A DNA stretch of 64,000 nucleotides from Erpobdella octoculata (Eukaryota; Annelida; Clitellata; Hirudinida; Erpobdellidae): assembly GCA_963978895.1 (NCBI GenBank), contig OZ022240.1, positions 18,285,136 to 18,349,135 on the forward strand. The letters are read 5' to 3'. Shown here piece by piece: positions 11,253-50,600 of this stretch (position 1 is the stretch's first letter; the number at the start of each line of letters is the position of its first letter). The translations under genes were made by a program, and so were the position numbers. The notes beneath the pieces are model-generated. The model searched no databases. It was not told where the DNA came from and was given only the letters and a program-made list of their open reading frames with translations.

Positions 11253-11892
11253 AAGATGTAGGTATGTTAGCAATTTCGCATAACGCGGCGGCCGCAGAGG
11301 TCAGCTGTTGATAAAATTAGTGCGCGCAGGCGTGTAATAAAAGTTATTACGCAATTGAACACTGTCAGTCATAAAGATAAAAAAGTGGTACTGTAATTGC
11401 AAAATAATATACAATGAAATTAAAAAAAATCCTTAATTTGTGACGGGCTATCTTTTTTGGTATACATATTTATATATGTACGTATAATTTTAATTTTTAA
11501 TAAATTAATTATTTTAAATAAATGCAAACTTCAGAAAAAATAAGTTAAATCGTCCGGAAAATGATATGAGTTTTTTTAATATCTATGATATTTGAGTCGT
11601 CGCCATTTGTACGCTATAAGTGCATCGGCTTTGATCACTAAGATATTCGAGAAGTTTGTAGTAATATAATTTGGATTAAAATTGACGAGATTTGTATATA
11701 TTTTCTATTGAGCAAAGGTGGCTTGTGTTTCAGTCTTTTCGTGTGGGCCGATCTCTTCGGACAAGAGATAAGATAAAACCATAGAATACAAATTATAACT
11801 ATTATAAGATGAATTGAAGCTAAGGCTTCAATGGTTGCCTAATTAACATTATGTTTTTTTTGAATTTATATTTATAATATTTTTTATTTTAG
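11253..11892 (+). promoter_or_regulatory. 5' flank and probable non-coding first exon/intron of TARDBP
   Basis: The first coding exon starts right after a TTTTATTTTAG acceptor at 11,882-11,892, seven bases before the ATG, so an upstream non-coding exon must exist. The GC-richer patches at 11,280-11,340 (GCGGCGGCCGCAGAGG) and 11,590-11,640 are the likeliest places for promoter and first exon. The exact start and donor cannot be fixed by eye. Confidence 0.4.
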
Positions 11893-11899
11893 AAGTAAG

Positions 11900-14710
11900 A
11901 TGAGTCAGTATGTACAAGTAGTGGATGATGATGGCGATGAGCCAATTGAGTTGCCGACTGAGCCTGATGGTGAACTCTTGTTGTCAACTGTTGTTGCTCA
12001 GTTTCCCGGGGTGTGTGGACTCAAATACAGAACAACAGACACCAATGCAATGAGAGGGGTACGACTGAACGAAGGACGTTTGTATGCTCCCGACGAAGGG
12101 TGGTCTAGCTACGTCTTTCAGACAGTCTATCCAAAAGGTTGTCAACTTACAACAAGTAGTATGTGGTTAATTTGATTTCTGTTGATCTGTCAAGCCCTGC
12201 AAGTGGGTGTGAAATGGGCTTGTGTCGAGCATGCTGGATGCGGTAGCGTCGACAGGTGATTGATATGATTTGAGTGTGGCTTTTTTGTTAGTATGGCAAA
12301 TGAAATTGAATACATCAGGCAGTATTTTTTAATTATAAAGTTACAAAGTAAACTTGAACTTAATGTGCAGTCTAAAATTTTGAAACTTTTTTGATATAAT
12401 ATAATTTGTGATTTACAGATCAATACAAGTTGAATACACACTTTTAGTTAAGTTATAATAGTTTAAGAAATACAGCTCATAATTATAAAAATGGCAAAAC
12501 AATAATTAAAACAATTTTTAAAGGCTTTCGTACATAAAAGATTGGCAAAGTTAAAAATAACATTGACACAATCCAATTTTCACACTTATGAGCATGGCTT
12601 TTTATTTTATTTTTTAAGATTTTTTAAAAGTATTAACGCTGCTGATTGTTTGTTTGCTGATTGAACCCTTGTTGCTGCTTTGAACTTATTATTTTAAGCA
12701 ATATTATCATTCTTTTAAATATTTTTAGAAAAAAGAAAGGGAGACTCTTTGGAAAATCCTACAATAAAAACAAAAAAATTGGACAAGTTGAAATGCACCG
12801 ATCTCATTGTTCTTGGTCTGCCATGGAAATCCACAGAAGATGACATCCGCAAGTACTTTTCTGCGTTTGGAGAGCTCACGATGGTCCAGGTTGGTTTTGT
12901 GTTATGTTACAGTCACATTTTGAGATATATTTTAAGATGAGTCATGAAAGAGAACTATTAAATGTTATAAACATTTAATATTTGAACTCATTGCCATGAA
13001 TAATGTAAATATTTTTTTTTTATTGTAGTTGAAGTATGACCTCAAAACAAAACAGTCAAAAGGGTTTGGTTTTATAAGATTTGCTGAATACGAGTCTCAG
13101 ATGAAAGCATTGTCTCAGAGACACCTCATTGATGGTAGATGGTGCAATCTCCGCATTCCAAATTCAAAGGTATCGTGTTTTAGAGGAAATACTACTTTTG
13201 TTGTAGTCTTTCATAGGGTTTATGAAGTTAATCTGGTACAAACATAACCACCTAGTGAACTTTTTTTAAAATTATTATAGGGCTGTATTGTCTTTGTATA
13301 TGGCCTAATCGTTGCTGCTAAATATGAATAGTGGTATTCGGTCTCGATGTATATAATAAAGATATATATATATATAAACTATAATATATATATATATATC
13401 TTTATTATTTAATTTTGTAAGACACTTTCCATAACAAAAGGCAAGTAGGCTTTAGCAACAAGATTTGTTGCACTAATGCAGTAGTTTGAGCTCCTGACAT
13501 ATAAATAAACTGCAACAATTGCTGTTTTTCAATGATCCTAATGAAGGCATGTAGAAAACATACAGCTGTTGATTTGATGGAGAATAAACATTTCTAAATT
13601 TCCTATCACAATCTGCAAAGTGTTGTCTTTCTGCACCTCATATGAGCGTACCTAGTAAACATATTTTTAGTACAACTAGTTTATTTTCAGTTAAACAAGA
13701 CTTTTCTGAATGCTAATAAAGAACATTATTAAGGCATTGATGCCTTAATAATTCATGCCTGGCCACTTTTATGTTTAGTCCTATCTTTTACGCCATTCGT
13801 ATTTGGCCAAATAATTGAACAAATTATTTGTTTTCTGCCAATTAGTGCAAACCCCTAGTCAGTACAGCCCTAGTTTTTATCATTTTTGTGTTTTTTTGGT
13901 CAGGAATGGTCTGTGTCATTGCAGGAGGGAGGTGCAATCAATGAGATGAGCAACAAAATTTATGTTGGTCGCTGTACAGAGGACATGACAGCTGAGGATC
14001 TTCACGAGTATTTTTCTCAATATGGAGAGGTCAGAGAAGTCTTCATCCCAAAACCATTCAGAGCATTTGCTTTTGTCACTTTTGCTGATCCATATGTAGC
14101 TCAAAGTCTTTATGGAGATGATCATGTAATCAAGACCTACAGCGTCCATATCGGAACAGCTACTCCAAAGAATGCCGAAAAGTACTCTGATGATGGATAT
14201 GGAGGATGGCATGGAAAAGGCTGGGGAAAGGGGGGCATGCATGGTCAGGGTGCTATGCTTGATCCGAACACTGCGGCTGCAGCTGCTGCGGCTGCCGTGG
14301 CTGGTTTTGCCAACCCAAATTCTTTTAACATGGGCTTTGGAGCCGGCGGAGCAAACGCAGGAGCATTTTCAGTTAACCCAGCAATAGTTGCTGCTGCTGC
14401 TCAAGCTGCCATTACTCAAGGGATTCTGGGCATGATGAACCCAGGTAGTTTGATTGGGCAAGGTGCCAGTGGCTACCCAAGTGCAGCAGGAGACAACAAC
14501 AGGTACCAATCTGTCGGGTATGGAACATCATCGGGACAAACGACTGCCTCTCAAGGAGGCAAGCAGGTTGATACTTCACAACAAGTCGGAACTTACTCAG
14601 CTTATGGAACTTACCAACAACCAGGGCAGCTGGGTTATTCGAGTGGTAGTTGGGGAAAAGATGGGCAGTCCCAAACTGGTTCTTGGACTGGTAAGTTAAA
14701 CTATAATTAA
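11900..14710 (+). CDS. TARDBP: TDP-43 (TAR DNA-binding protein), RNA-binding splicing regulator
   Basis: Coding exons: 11900-12137, 12729-12889, 13029-13169 and 13904-14710 (448 codons if exon 4 is read to TAA). Phases join as 1, 0, 0. Residues 1-79 are the ubiquitin-like N-terminal oligomerisation domain ([21 protein letters not shown]). A basic EKRK at 80-83 is in the nuclear-localisation position. RRM1 has RNP2 LIVLGL (105-110) and RNP1 KGFGFIRF (144-151). RRM2 has RNP2 IYVGRC (199-204) and RNP1 RAFAFVTF (233-240). The tail is Gly/Ala/Gln/Ser-rich and keeps the conserved helix segment ([18 protein letters not shown]). Length is close to the human 414 aa. The protein binds UG-rich RNA in the nucleus, controlling splicing and repressing cryptic exons. 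A strong donor within the last codons gives an alternative C-terminus (see 14691-14899). The exon model is inferred, but homology fixes nearly all boundaries. Confidence 0.97.
13726..13751. repeat. 26-bp perfect palindrome in TARDBP intron 3
   Basis: TTATTAAGGCAT at 13726-13737, TG spacer, then its exact inverse ATGCCTTAATAA at 13740-13751. A second inverted pair built on (AT)n and CTTTATTATT lies at about 13,350-13,410. Both would fold into hairpins in the pre-mRNA. Confidence 0.9.
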
Positions 14711-14899
14711 GCTGAGAGTCAAGCTACATTGGTTGCTGCATTGGTATTTTTTATTTTTTGTATGACATTTTTATTCAGCATTATCGAGCTCTAAGTATAT
14801 CAGAAATATGCAGTCTGATGACAGCTTGACTCTGTACTTGAAATACTGAAAGAATGAGAGTCTTGACTTAATATTTTTATAATTTGTGATTTTCTATAG
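14691..14899 (+). promoter_or_regulatory. Facultative terminal intron of TARDBP (alternative C-terminus / 3' UTR splicing)
   Basis: GTAAGT at 14691-14696 follows phase-1 base 14690, and TTTTCTATAG ends at 14899. Retention encodes a tail ending GKLNYN (stop 14708-14710). Splicing gives G-V-stop at 14905-14907 and a 444-codon protein with an extended 3' UTR. The downstream exon (14900-15010) is GT-rich (GATGGTGTTGATGGTGGTGA). Vertebrate TARDBP is autoregulated by TDP-43 binding its UG-rich 3' UTR and promoting splicing there; that this site works the same way is an inference. Confidence 0.6.
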
Positions 14900-15030
14900 G
14901 TGTATGATGATGCTTGGATCTGTGCTTGCTGTTCAGTGGTACAATGCTGGAGTGATGCTGAATCATGGTCATGGATGTGGTCAAACTGATGGTGTTGATG
15001 GTGGTGATATTTATTAATGGTGGATATGAA

Positions 15031-15217
15031 AATAAACTTAATCTCGACAGTATGGACGTCTTGTGGCTGACAGCACAGCACCTTTCCTAATTCGTTATAT
15101 GATGTGTTAATGCTTTGAATTGCTTGGTGGTTTCTTTCTGATATGTGTGCACACTTTAATGTATTGTTGAACTGAAAGTGGAGAAAGGATTTTATTCTTT
15201 AAAAGACTGACAATAAA
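15031..15217 (+). terminator. Candidate TARDBP poly(A) signals
   Basis: AATAAA hexamers at 15031-15036 and 15212-15217 are the first after the stop in the sense strand. The second is followed by T/G-rich sequence (ATGTTTTTACC, GGTTGTTTCTGTGTAG), as expected downstream of a cleavage site. Confidence 0.5.
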
Positions 15218-16286
15218 TTTAGATGTTTTTACCCTGAGGTTGTTTCTGTGTAGTTTAACTGTTTGATTAATGCCTTACTGCAAATCAATTCCAGGACTTT
15301 TTTGGGTATCACAGTATTTACATAACAATCAGATTTTATATTGTAATTTTGATGGATTCAATTACATATTTATGGCTTGGGAGATAGTTTGTGAAATGAA
15401 TTAGGTATTGGTGGCTCAAAGTAGGTAGCTGTATTTATTTTGTTATATTGTTAAAACCTAACTGTTAGAATGCATATTGTTGTAGCTGGTTTGTTTTTTA
15501 TTTGTCAAGCAGCAGTTCTTTGCCCAATTAGCTAAAGCTTGATTATGAGATGGTGTAGTAGTTGTTGAGCTATGGGAATTTATATTTTACAGCTGATGTG
15601 AGTGCAGCTGCATGAAGCTTAAGAAGAAAACAAGATTTTTGAAGGAAAACTGAAGAAAGTTCACAACTTGTTACACATGGTCACAATGGCTCCCACAGTG
15701 TTATTTTCACGCTCCAGTCCAGATGTAGCCATGCAAGATGTCAAGTCTGCATTAATAAGCACCTAAACAAATTGATGATTTAATTTTTAACTGTTATTAT
15801 GAGTTGAAATATTATTGGGATGACAAGCCACAAAATCGTTTTTAGTTATGTTAAATTAGCGTTTTGAAAACGAGACTAAAAATCGGTCTCTGTAGGGCGT
15901 GTGCGTACGATTTGTGAGAGCTGAGCGTCTTGTTTATGGGTTGTGGCGGTGTCCGTCTGCTTGGTTGCTAGGCGGTGCGATTGTTGCTTTTCTCGCGTTG
16001 CCGGGTGCGTGCCGGAATATATAAGTAGTGGGATCACAAAGGAAGTTGCTGGAAATCTTGGGTGGCTTGTTTCATATTTTTCCGATTTGCAATTTGTGGA
16101 AAACATGAACGATTAGTTTTAGTTCGTTTTGATGAAAACAAAAATGAGGGATTTAATTTTATATCGTGATGAAAATGAATGCTTGGGATCTCCTTTCGTG
16201 GACTTGAAAGTTAGGTTTCGGATTATGTTTTCTCTGATGCTGTCGTATAGTACTGCTAGCTTCCTGCTTTTCGTTAAACAGAAGAC
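15218..16286 (+). promoter_or_regulatory. TARDBP-OXR1 intergenic region with probable OXR1 promoter and 5' UTR
   Basis: No coding frame is supported. The segment 15,880-16,030 is clearly richer in G/C and CpG than its surroundings (GCGTGTGCGTACGATT, GGTTGCTAGGCGGTGCG, CTCGCGTTGCCGGGTGCGTG). It lies 300-400 bases before the OXR1 start codon, so it is the best promoter candidate. The space may also hold long TARDBP 3' UTR forms. Confidence 0.45.
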
Positions 16287-16312
16287 ATGAAAATTGGGGC
16301 GAAAGATAAATT

Positions 16313-16316
<4 letters not shown>
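16287..16316 (+). promoter_or_regulatory. Nine-codon upstream ORF overlapping the OXR1 start (ATGA)
   Basis: ATG at 16287 opens nine codons and ends in TGA at 16314-16316. That stop shares bases with the OXR1 ATG at 16313-16315 in an ATGA arrangement. Such overlap can support termination-reinitiation and couples main-ORF translation to uORF reading. It is present only if the transcript starts upstream of 16287. Confidence 0.55.
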
Positions 16317-42323
<26,007 letters not shown>

Positions 42324-44614
42324 GATGTTTTAGTTGGCTGTTATACATCAGTTGCCTAGAGTTGCACTATTACATAGCTTTCTACTGTTACTTACTTTTG
42401 TTACCCACCTTTCTGTTATTGCGAGTTGTCGAGATTAACTTCATAGCAACAGAAAAATGAAAACTTGATTGTATGGCATAATAATAATAATAATACGAGC
42501 TTATTGATGTAGTTCTTTATCACGGTGTTTCATCGTCGTCGACTTCATTCTAGTCTTCCGTTCATTTTCACAGACTTTCCAGCAACATACTAGCCAGACT
42601 TTTTAATTTCAGTTTTATTTGCAGATCATGTTCATTTTTTTATTGGTTTTATTTCCAACACCATTACATTATTTTGTAAGATTAATATAGCTTCAACCTT
42701 GTTGTGAATGGATAGGAATGTTATTAATCAATATTTTCCTGTTGTAACAAACTATTTTGGGAGGATATAATCAATAATATTTTATTACAAATAGACATTA
42801 TTTCATTACAAGTGTTTTTTGCAGCAGGATCAGTACCAGTGGTATTAGTATTACAAGCTGTTTCTACATTAAATCTTTACAACAAGATTATTATGAAGAC
42901 TGCTTGGTCTTCTAATCAGTTAATTTCCTGAATGTCTTTTTACTTGTTATGTGAAAACCCCACATTAATTGTTTCAGTATTTTACATCATGTGGCTACGG
43001 TCGGTGTAAATGTTGACATCTTGAACTCTTAGTAATCGCTGTAGTTGTTCGGTCACTGAGTTAACGCATCATTGTCGGTTACATATCATTTTTATAAAAA
43101 GAAAGTTTTTTTTTAATTTATTGGTACAGAGTCCTGATTAATGTAATACATACTTAATGTCCTAAGATTTTGAAGCGAAACATTACATTACCACATAGTC
43201 ATTAGCTCCTTTGAGCTTTCTGAATTGCAGTTATATTATCATTCCACCACTTGTTTTTGATAAAGCTTCCATACTTACTTGTTTCCAAATTCTATGCTTA
43301 TCCAAATTTTGTAAAATTAAATTATTTTGTTAGATTATACAGTTTCTCAGGTCACGCACTAATAAAGCATTAGTTATTGATATGAAAATTTGATATCTAC
43401 GAGGCTTTGTTTGTCTGCTAATATAGCATTAGAAATTAATTGTATGTCTAGTAAAAACTACCATTGCTGCTGCCTCTTGTATTTGAAGTTTTAGCAAACA
43501 TCAATTCTTTGAATTAGAGCTTGAATGGATGTAGCAAGATCAATCTTATGATATTTTCAAGAACATCTAAATTAACATAGATCTAATTTAATTTCGTAAA
43601 AAAATTCCAATTTGTGAAATCCAACCTGGATAAAATGAAAACTTGCATCTAACTTGTACATAAAGAACTTCTCTAAAGCAAAGAAATTTGAAAAGTTCAA
43701 GGCTTTTTTAGATTATAAAAACCTTTTTACAACAAACTTGTTCGAGAAAAACTTGTTTATAACATGAATAAGAAAATAACAAATCCTAATCCCAATCACG
43801 AAAATCTGTCTGTAACAAAAAGATTTTTTCAGTACCTTTAATTTCGTTATGAACTAGTTTGAATTTATAGAATCTTCCTGGCTATGCTCTTATTAACGTA
43901 ATGTGTATGTATATTAATATAATCAACCTCAGATCCAACAGACAACTGTTTTAAGTCTGTAGAAGTATATTTCAATGAAGTTTTATCATAATCGAAAGTT
44001 TAATTTTTCTTCAAAATGAACACTAGTGACCAGTGGAAATTGCACAAAAATGAATAATTTTCATCAGGTTTTGACCAGAAATAAAACAATATTTATGAAA
44101 ATTAATACTGGCACAATCCAGATCTTACAAACAGTTATAAAAAAAACAATAATAACATTAATAACAATATGGAATATTACTTGAATGCAATTAAGAAAAA
44201 TTATGTGGCTTCCAATGCTTACCAAACAAAAACAAATTCACAAAAAGATATTCAAACAATAAGCAAAAGTTAAATAACAATTAGAACAGCTGTTCCATAA
44301 TTGTAGGACTAGTAAAAAAAATGTTGGTGCAACAAGCACAAGTACAAACGAAAACTAGATTTTCAAAACTTATGACCTTAAATAACCTGCTACATTAATA
44401 TCTGTAGTTATAAAACAGCAAAAAACCAGATACACAAAATATGCGAACACTTGTCTTGTTGCTAAGAACAAAATTAATTATTTTGATTGATACTTTGGAA
44501 CGGATGTTTTTCGTTACAATGGTAGGTTCAATAAATGGGGAATCATTTCCAGAGCTGAAATATCTTACAAAGAAAGTTTCAAGAATAATAAACAAAGTTG
44601 AAAAAAATCAGCAG
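42324..44614. other. Convergent intergenic region between OXR1 and the tetraspanin gene
   Basis: 2.3 kb with no supported gene. It must hold the 3' UTRs of both genes. Candidate OXR1 poly(A) hexamers (AATAAA) are near 43,362 and 44,085. A short (AAT)n at 42,478-42,495 may mark a LINE tail. Nothing else is recognised. Confidence 0.5.
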
Positions 44615-47600
44615 TTAAATATTGGCCCATCGTGCCTTTTGCGCAAAAATATCACTTCTCAAGTTCTGGGCAAAACAGATGCCTAGTATCTGAACAAGGG
44701 CAAGACCGACGAAAACCCCAGCTACAGGAATGAGATTGTGGTTGACCCATACCTCTCCTTGGTCTATGCAGCCAGAGGTGAATATCACATCACTTGGGTC
44801 CTTTTGCTAATTAAAGTTTAGCAAGTCAATTCTAAAAATTACATTAATTACAAATGATCAATAAAAAACAAATAATACATCCTTACGAATGTTTAGCCAT
44901 CATTATAGTCCTAATGGCAGAACAGCTGATTGATTTATTGGTAATCTAAATTATATGATAGAGATACCGTATTTTTTCGCATATAGCGCGCGTACGCAGA
45001 TAACGCGCCCCCGCAGATAACGCGCGTTTGTATAAAAGTTTGGTATACCGCGCACACGAATATAACGCGCATATGTATGTAAATTCTGGTATAACGCACA
45101 TGCATATAACGCGCTAAAGGGTCCATGCTATGTAAAACCGCATATAACGCGCACACGCATATAACGCGCCTTAGGAGAGCGCGGTATGTAAAAACGCATA
45201 TAACGCGCGCGTTATATGCGAAAAAATACGGTAAATAAATATTTAACATTTCATTTCTTACCTTTCTAGCATCATATCCACATTGCCAATTCTTCATGTG
45301 ATCCTGTATAAAATATTAATAGCAGAGCATATAGCAATATTTATTTATTCAAACAAACCAAAGGGCACCCCTGTTACTCGGCATGTGATGAAAAAACCCA
45401 AGAAAGAACGAGCGTAAACATTAAAATAATCAAATGAAAATAAATTAAGTGATAGAGAGATAATGACTTAAGTCAATCTGAATAACAAAACATCTAAATC
45501 TCAAAGAAGTACTTGATAAAACAACATGTTCGGGCAACGAGTTCCAAATGGTAACAATCCGATTAGAAAAATTTGTTTGTGACATTTACCGAAAACATAT
45601 CTGCCTTTAGTTTATGGGTGTGACCCCTGGTTGCTGAGTACTCAAAAAGACGAAACTGATGCATGAGGACAATGTTGATGTTGCCATGCATACCATCAGG
45701 CCCGTAGCCAGGAATTTCAAACAAAGGGTGCAACCCTAATATGAAAGGGTGCAATTTTTTTATATAAACTACCATCATTTCCTCACGCAGGGTCAAGACT
45801 CTACCATAAGACGGTACTAGGCTGCCGCCTAGGGGCCCCAAGACGTTTACAAAAAAGTAACTCATTAATATAAAGAAAAAACTCGATTTTAAATTTGTTG
45901 TATCAATTGTGCTAGCAAGCTTCTCAAGCAGTTAATGCATTTAAAATTTGTGTGCCCTCTTTTCTGATTACTCGAAGCCAGCAATAACCAGGTTTTTAGT
46001 AATTAAATAAACGAGTATGCATTTTAAATATTTTTAGAGGGGGTGTCCTTTTTTAATCCTACCACCTAAAGCTCTATAAAAGCTCAAATCGGCACCGGTG
46101 ATGCTTTTACGCAAAAAAGTGACTGATATGAATACATTAATATGTACTTGTACCATTTCAGTCATCTCTAGATCTATCGTTACTTTGATAACAGCAGAAA
46201 TGAGCTAAAAACTCGTCTGTAATAAAAGAATTTGTGAAATCTTTTTCAAATGACAACAGAGATAAGTTAGAGAGGCGCTGTGGGAGATTAGATTTTGGAA
46301 AGAGTGACAGTTAACGAATAATGTAGAAAAGTTATTTTCACAAACAGCTATGAAAGTCCTTAATGTCAAGGCAAAAGCCCAGAGTGTTTAAAGAACAGTG
46401 AATGCTTCCTTATATGAAAATAACATAAGTTTGTCATTACAACAATGTTCTTATATCGAAATAGCATAATAAGTTTGTCATCACAACAATGTACTTATAT
46501 GGAAATAGCATAATATATTTGTCATCACAACAATGTCACTAACAGAAGACAATAAAATAATAGCTTTTACATTTTGCCATTTTAAGTGAGATTGAATAAA
46601 ATTCTTTTCTTCATAAAGTTTTATGCCCAAACAATCAATTTAACGTAAAAATGATATGTGAATTGACACATTGAATTTGAGTTTAGGATCAACCAGCTTG
46701 GTAAATTAAAAGAAAATTTCCAGTGACAGGGTTAGGCTGCAAATGTTTTTTTTTTCATCAGAATTACAAAGGGTGCAAATCCCTATGCTTTTTTTTGCAA
46801 AGGGTGCATGTAACCTTTTGCACCCCATCTGGCTACAGGACTGCATACCATGTTATCTTGTAGCACAAACAGAGGTCCAGCAATATGCATCTATGCTCAA
46901 GTGTTTGAAGATAGAGTATCCTGAGGCGAACCAGGTACGGCCTGTGCTGAAACGATGGCCTTGGTAAAACATCTCTGAACCCTCTCGATTCCATCAATCA
47001 GATATTTATGGTGAGGATTCCACACAGAAGAACCATATTTAAGTTTTGGTCTAACATAGACACAGAAAGCTTTAGTCAGTACAAATCTGTCTTTGAAAAC
47101 AAAAGATTTGAGGATAAGATGAGAATGAATAGAAGCAGAATTTATGATGTTGTTGACATGGTTCTTGAAAGTAAGGCTACCATCAACAATCACTCCTAGG
47201 TCTCTAATCTGCTCCACAACATCTAGCTGATGATTCTCAATCAAGTATTGAAGGATGTCATTGATCGTTATTTTTACCCTGGCCAACGAAGCATACCACG
47301 CATTTATTTGCAGCAGTCGACTACAAGATGTGAGATCGTTCATAGCTCTTTGAAGATCTGTGTAGACTGAGCTGGAGCATGAGTAAAACTTGATATCATC
47401 AGCAGAAAGTCTAAAAGGAACAGACTCGTTTACGATGCTGTCCAGTGTGTCATTAATGTAAACAAGGAAAATGGTGGGTGGGAATATATAATCAAATACA
47501 TTTTCTGACAGGAAAGATCTAAATATTGCATAGGTCTAGATCCAGTAAATATGAACATTTTGGCACCGGACCTTTTCTTGGCTTTCCCACTGTTCCAAGA

Positions 47601-50600
47601 AAATGGCAACTGATTTATGCTAGACAAATTTTATGCATTTTGGTTCTGAAGAGGAGGATGTAAAGCCATCATGCATATGTAAGGGTCTAAAAATGTGAGG
47701 TGCAACGGGGAATAAGTGTCAAAATCTGGAGTTTATTGTGAATATACTGAATATACTTGCACGCACAAACACATGTTTATCACACACACATGTTTATTGC
47801 CACATTATGAGGATGGGGTTGATTTAATATTTTAGATGCACTGGATATGATGCCCTATGATGCAAAAGGATGGGCTCACATGTCTATCTTGAATGTTAGA
47901 AAAATGCACAGGATAGGATACTAAAACATTCTTTCTCACATAAAATTGATAATTGTTTTAGGTGAGAAAAAAGAAAATTTATGTTTTAAATGATACAACC
48001 CCAGGAATTGAATTTAAATTAGAAATTAAATAATAACCACAAACAAAAGTTATATGCCACTACCATTGATTAAATATTTTAAATGTTGAAAACCACTGTG
48101 TGAATACAATGCCTTATGATGCATAAGGATGGGCTTAGTGAACTTGACCTTGTTAAACAAGGGATCAGCAGTTGGGACTGAGTGAGGCTGGGAGATTATA
48201 TAAGTAGATACAGGTTAGATTGCAGAGACTGTTACATTATTGATACATACAGAAAGTGACAAGGAACCATATTATTAACAGCAACATGGAAGCATACAGT
48301 TTTAAGGGTGACAAGGACGTGTACAATATTGAAAGTAGGAATTTTACATTATTGATAGTAGCAAGGAAACATACATAAATTGTTTATTGATAGTAGCAAC
48401 CAAATATATGTAAATTATTAATAGCAGCAAAGAAACATGGATTATCTATTAAAGTGACAAATAAAATTACATTAGTGATGGTGAAAAGAAATTTTACATT
48501 ATTGATGTAATTTGAGAGATGTCAACTCTTCACCATCTCAACTCTCTTTAAAACTCTTAGCTTTTATTAAAATAATTGTAACTTCATTTATACTTTTTAA
48601 AGAAGTCATATAAGATCTTCTTCATACAACTATTATTTAATTCATCAATAAACCACATTTCTGCAAATCATTCATTGTCTCATGTTGGTCCTTATTATTG
48701 AAATTCTTAACCTTCTAATTCAGTACATTTAAATTCATTGCTTACTTTACTTAATAGTTTTAAAAAAAAATTTATTCATCTAATTTATTGAAGAGCACCT
48801 TATTTATGAAGATGCACTCTTCAACCTTTATCTGAGTGATTGATTAAATTATTGATATTTGCAAATATAAAAATATTTAATCTAAGTCTCAAATTATTAT
48901 ATCGTAAATATTTATTGTCAAATTCAACAAAAAGATTTAAAAACAAACCAACATTAGGATTAGGTTTGCAGCAAGAAAATGGTACTCCACATGCCTCCCT
49001 GCTAGGAGATGAACAATTGAAGTATATGTTTAAATCCCAATCTTTGTAGCCTTCAACTCCACAACACCTAAGCTTTAATTAAAACAAATATGGAAATATG
49101 GGTGGCTTTAAACTGATGGAGATTCACATAACTTGAAAAACACTTGTCAATGTACAAAAATGAACAAACCCATTCTTCCTGAACCCAGTCAATTAAGTTT
49201 TGGAGATCAGGGTCATCTCTGTACTGAACAATCATCGTCTTCAACTGTGATTTTACTTGCTCTTTCACCTATATAAGCAATAATTTAATTGATATATGAT
49301 AATAATTTCATTCACTCTCTATTACAAATCTTGTGTGGGTGAATCTTTATAAATCGTGCAGGATGTGACACACACGTTAATGTGGTCACATAAATTTTAG
49401 TGTGCAATAATTTCATCGTGACAAATGATGACATTATTTCTAAAAAATTAATATAATTTTACAATATATTAATTCTGAAATAACAAAGCAAATTAAGAGA
49501 CAGAGAGAGAAAGGAAGACAGATCTTCTGAAAAAGTTAATAGGCTTCTGACCAGGCTGCCCACATAGAGCAAGTGTGTTTAAATGTTTTAATATTTGAGT
49601 CATTAAAAATTTATTATATTTATATTAAAAAATATCTTTTTTTAAATTATTGAAAATGGCATTTTTTATTTTTTATTTAAAAATAGACTGCACTAAAACG
49701 TCCTGCTTAAAAGTTGATAAACAAGCATTCACTTATTATATTACTACATACCACAGATAACTTGTAAATTATGTAAATAATACTCTTGAACATACCCAAT
49801 CTTTGTATACAAATATGATGATTCCTACGGCCAGTTCACAGAAGAAAATTATTCCCACTGAAACACAGTACTGCAAAACAAAATGATTTGAAATTTAGTT
49901 TTATCTTTAAGCAAGTGATAATCAATTAAAAACATGCTTTTAAGACAGTTATACAATTTCATAGTGACATTGTATTATAAAAATATAACCCTGGTGAATA
50001 TTAAACAAAAAATGCTTATGGTTAATATGACAATGAAAGTTTTTTTCGTCATTATTAATACGCTTTTTACACACTTTTACTTAACTTGACTTCTCTGTCT
50101 GTCGTCAAATTTTGCAATCGATTTTGAACTAACTTCCCGATGAGCTAGAGACTTCAAAATTTAAACATACCTCCGAACTAATTAATAATGCATTCTATCA
50201 AATTTTCGGATCGATTGGACAAAATTTAATTAAATAATTATTTGTGATATTTTCATCGATATTGTCTATGCTAATATGCTCGTTGTGTGGCCTACACAAT
50301 CAATTATATAAAAGTGTGTTTTTAAAAAACTTTGTTTTTTGATTCCCTTGTTTAATTTATTTTTTTGTTTCTTAAATTTAATTTTTGTTTAATTAAACTA
50401 TAATTTTTTTTTAAGTTGGCAGATTTCATAACAATTTTCTGAATTTAAGAACGTCTGCGGACATTCGACAAACATCTGGACAAGTGAAAGTTAATAAAAG
50501 CGTGTACAAAATGTTCAAACCTTTTGGATGTTTAAAGGTTTGGAAAATTGTGGTTAAATGTATTTTTATTAACTTTTCTATTTAATTTAATTCTAAAAAC

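Noticed and set aside
15876..16106. 76-codon minus-strand frame upstream of OXR1
   Set aside because: No homology or domain; better explained as CpG-richer promoter sequence.
44935..45297. 120-codon minus-strand frame with repeated RVICV motifs
   Set aside because: It is the translation of the GCATATAACGCGC MITE running into tetraspanin exon 6.
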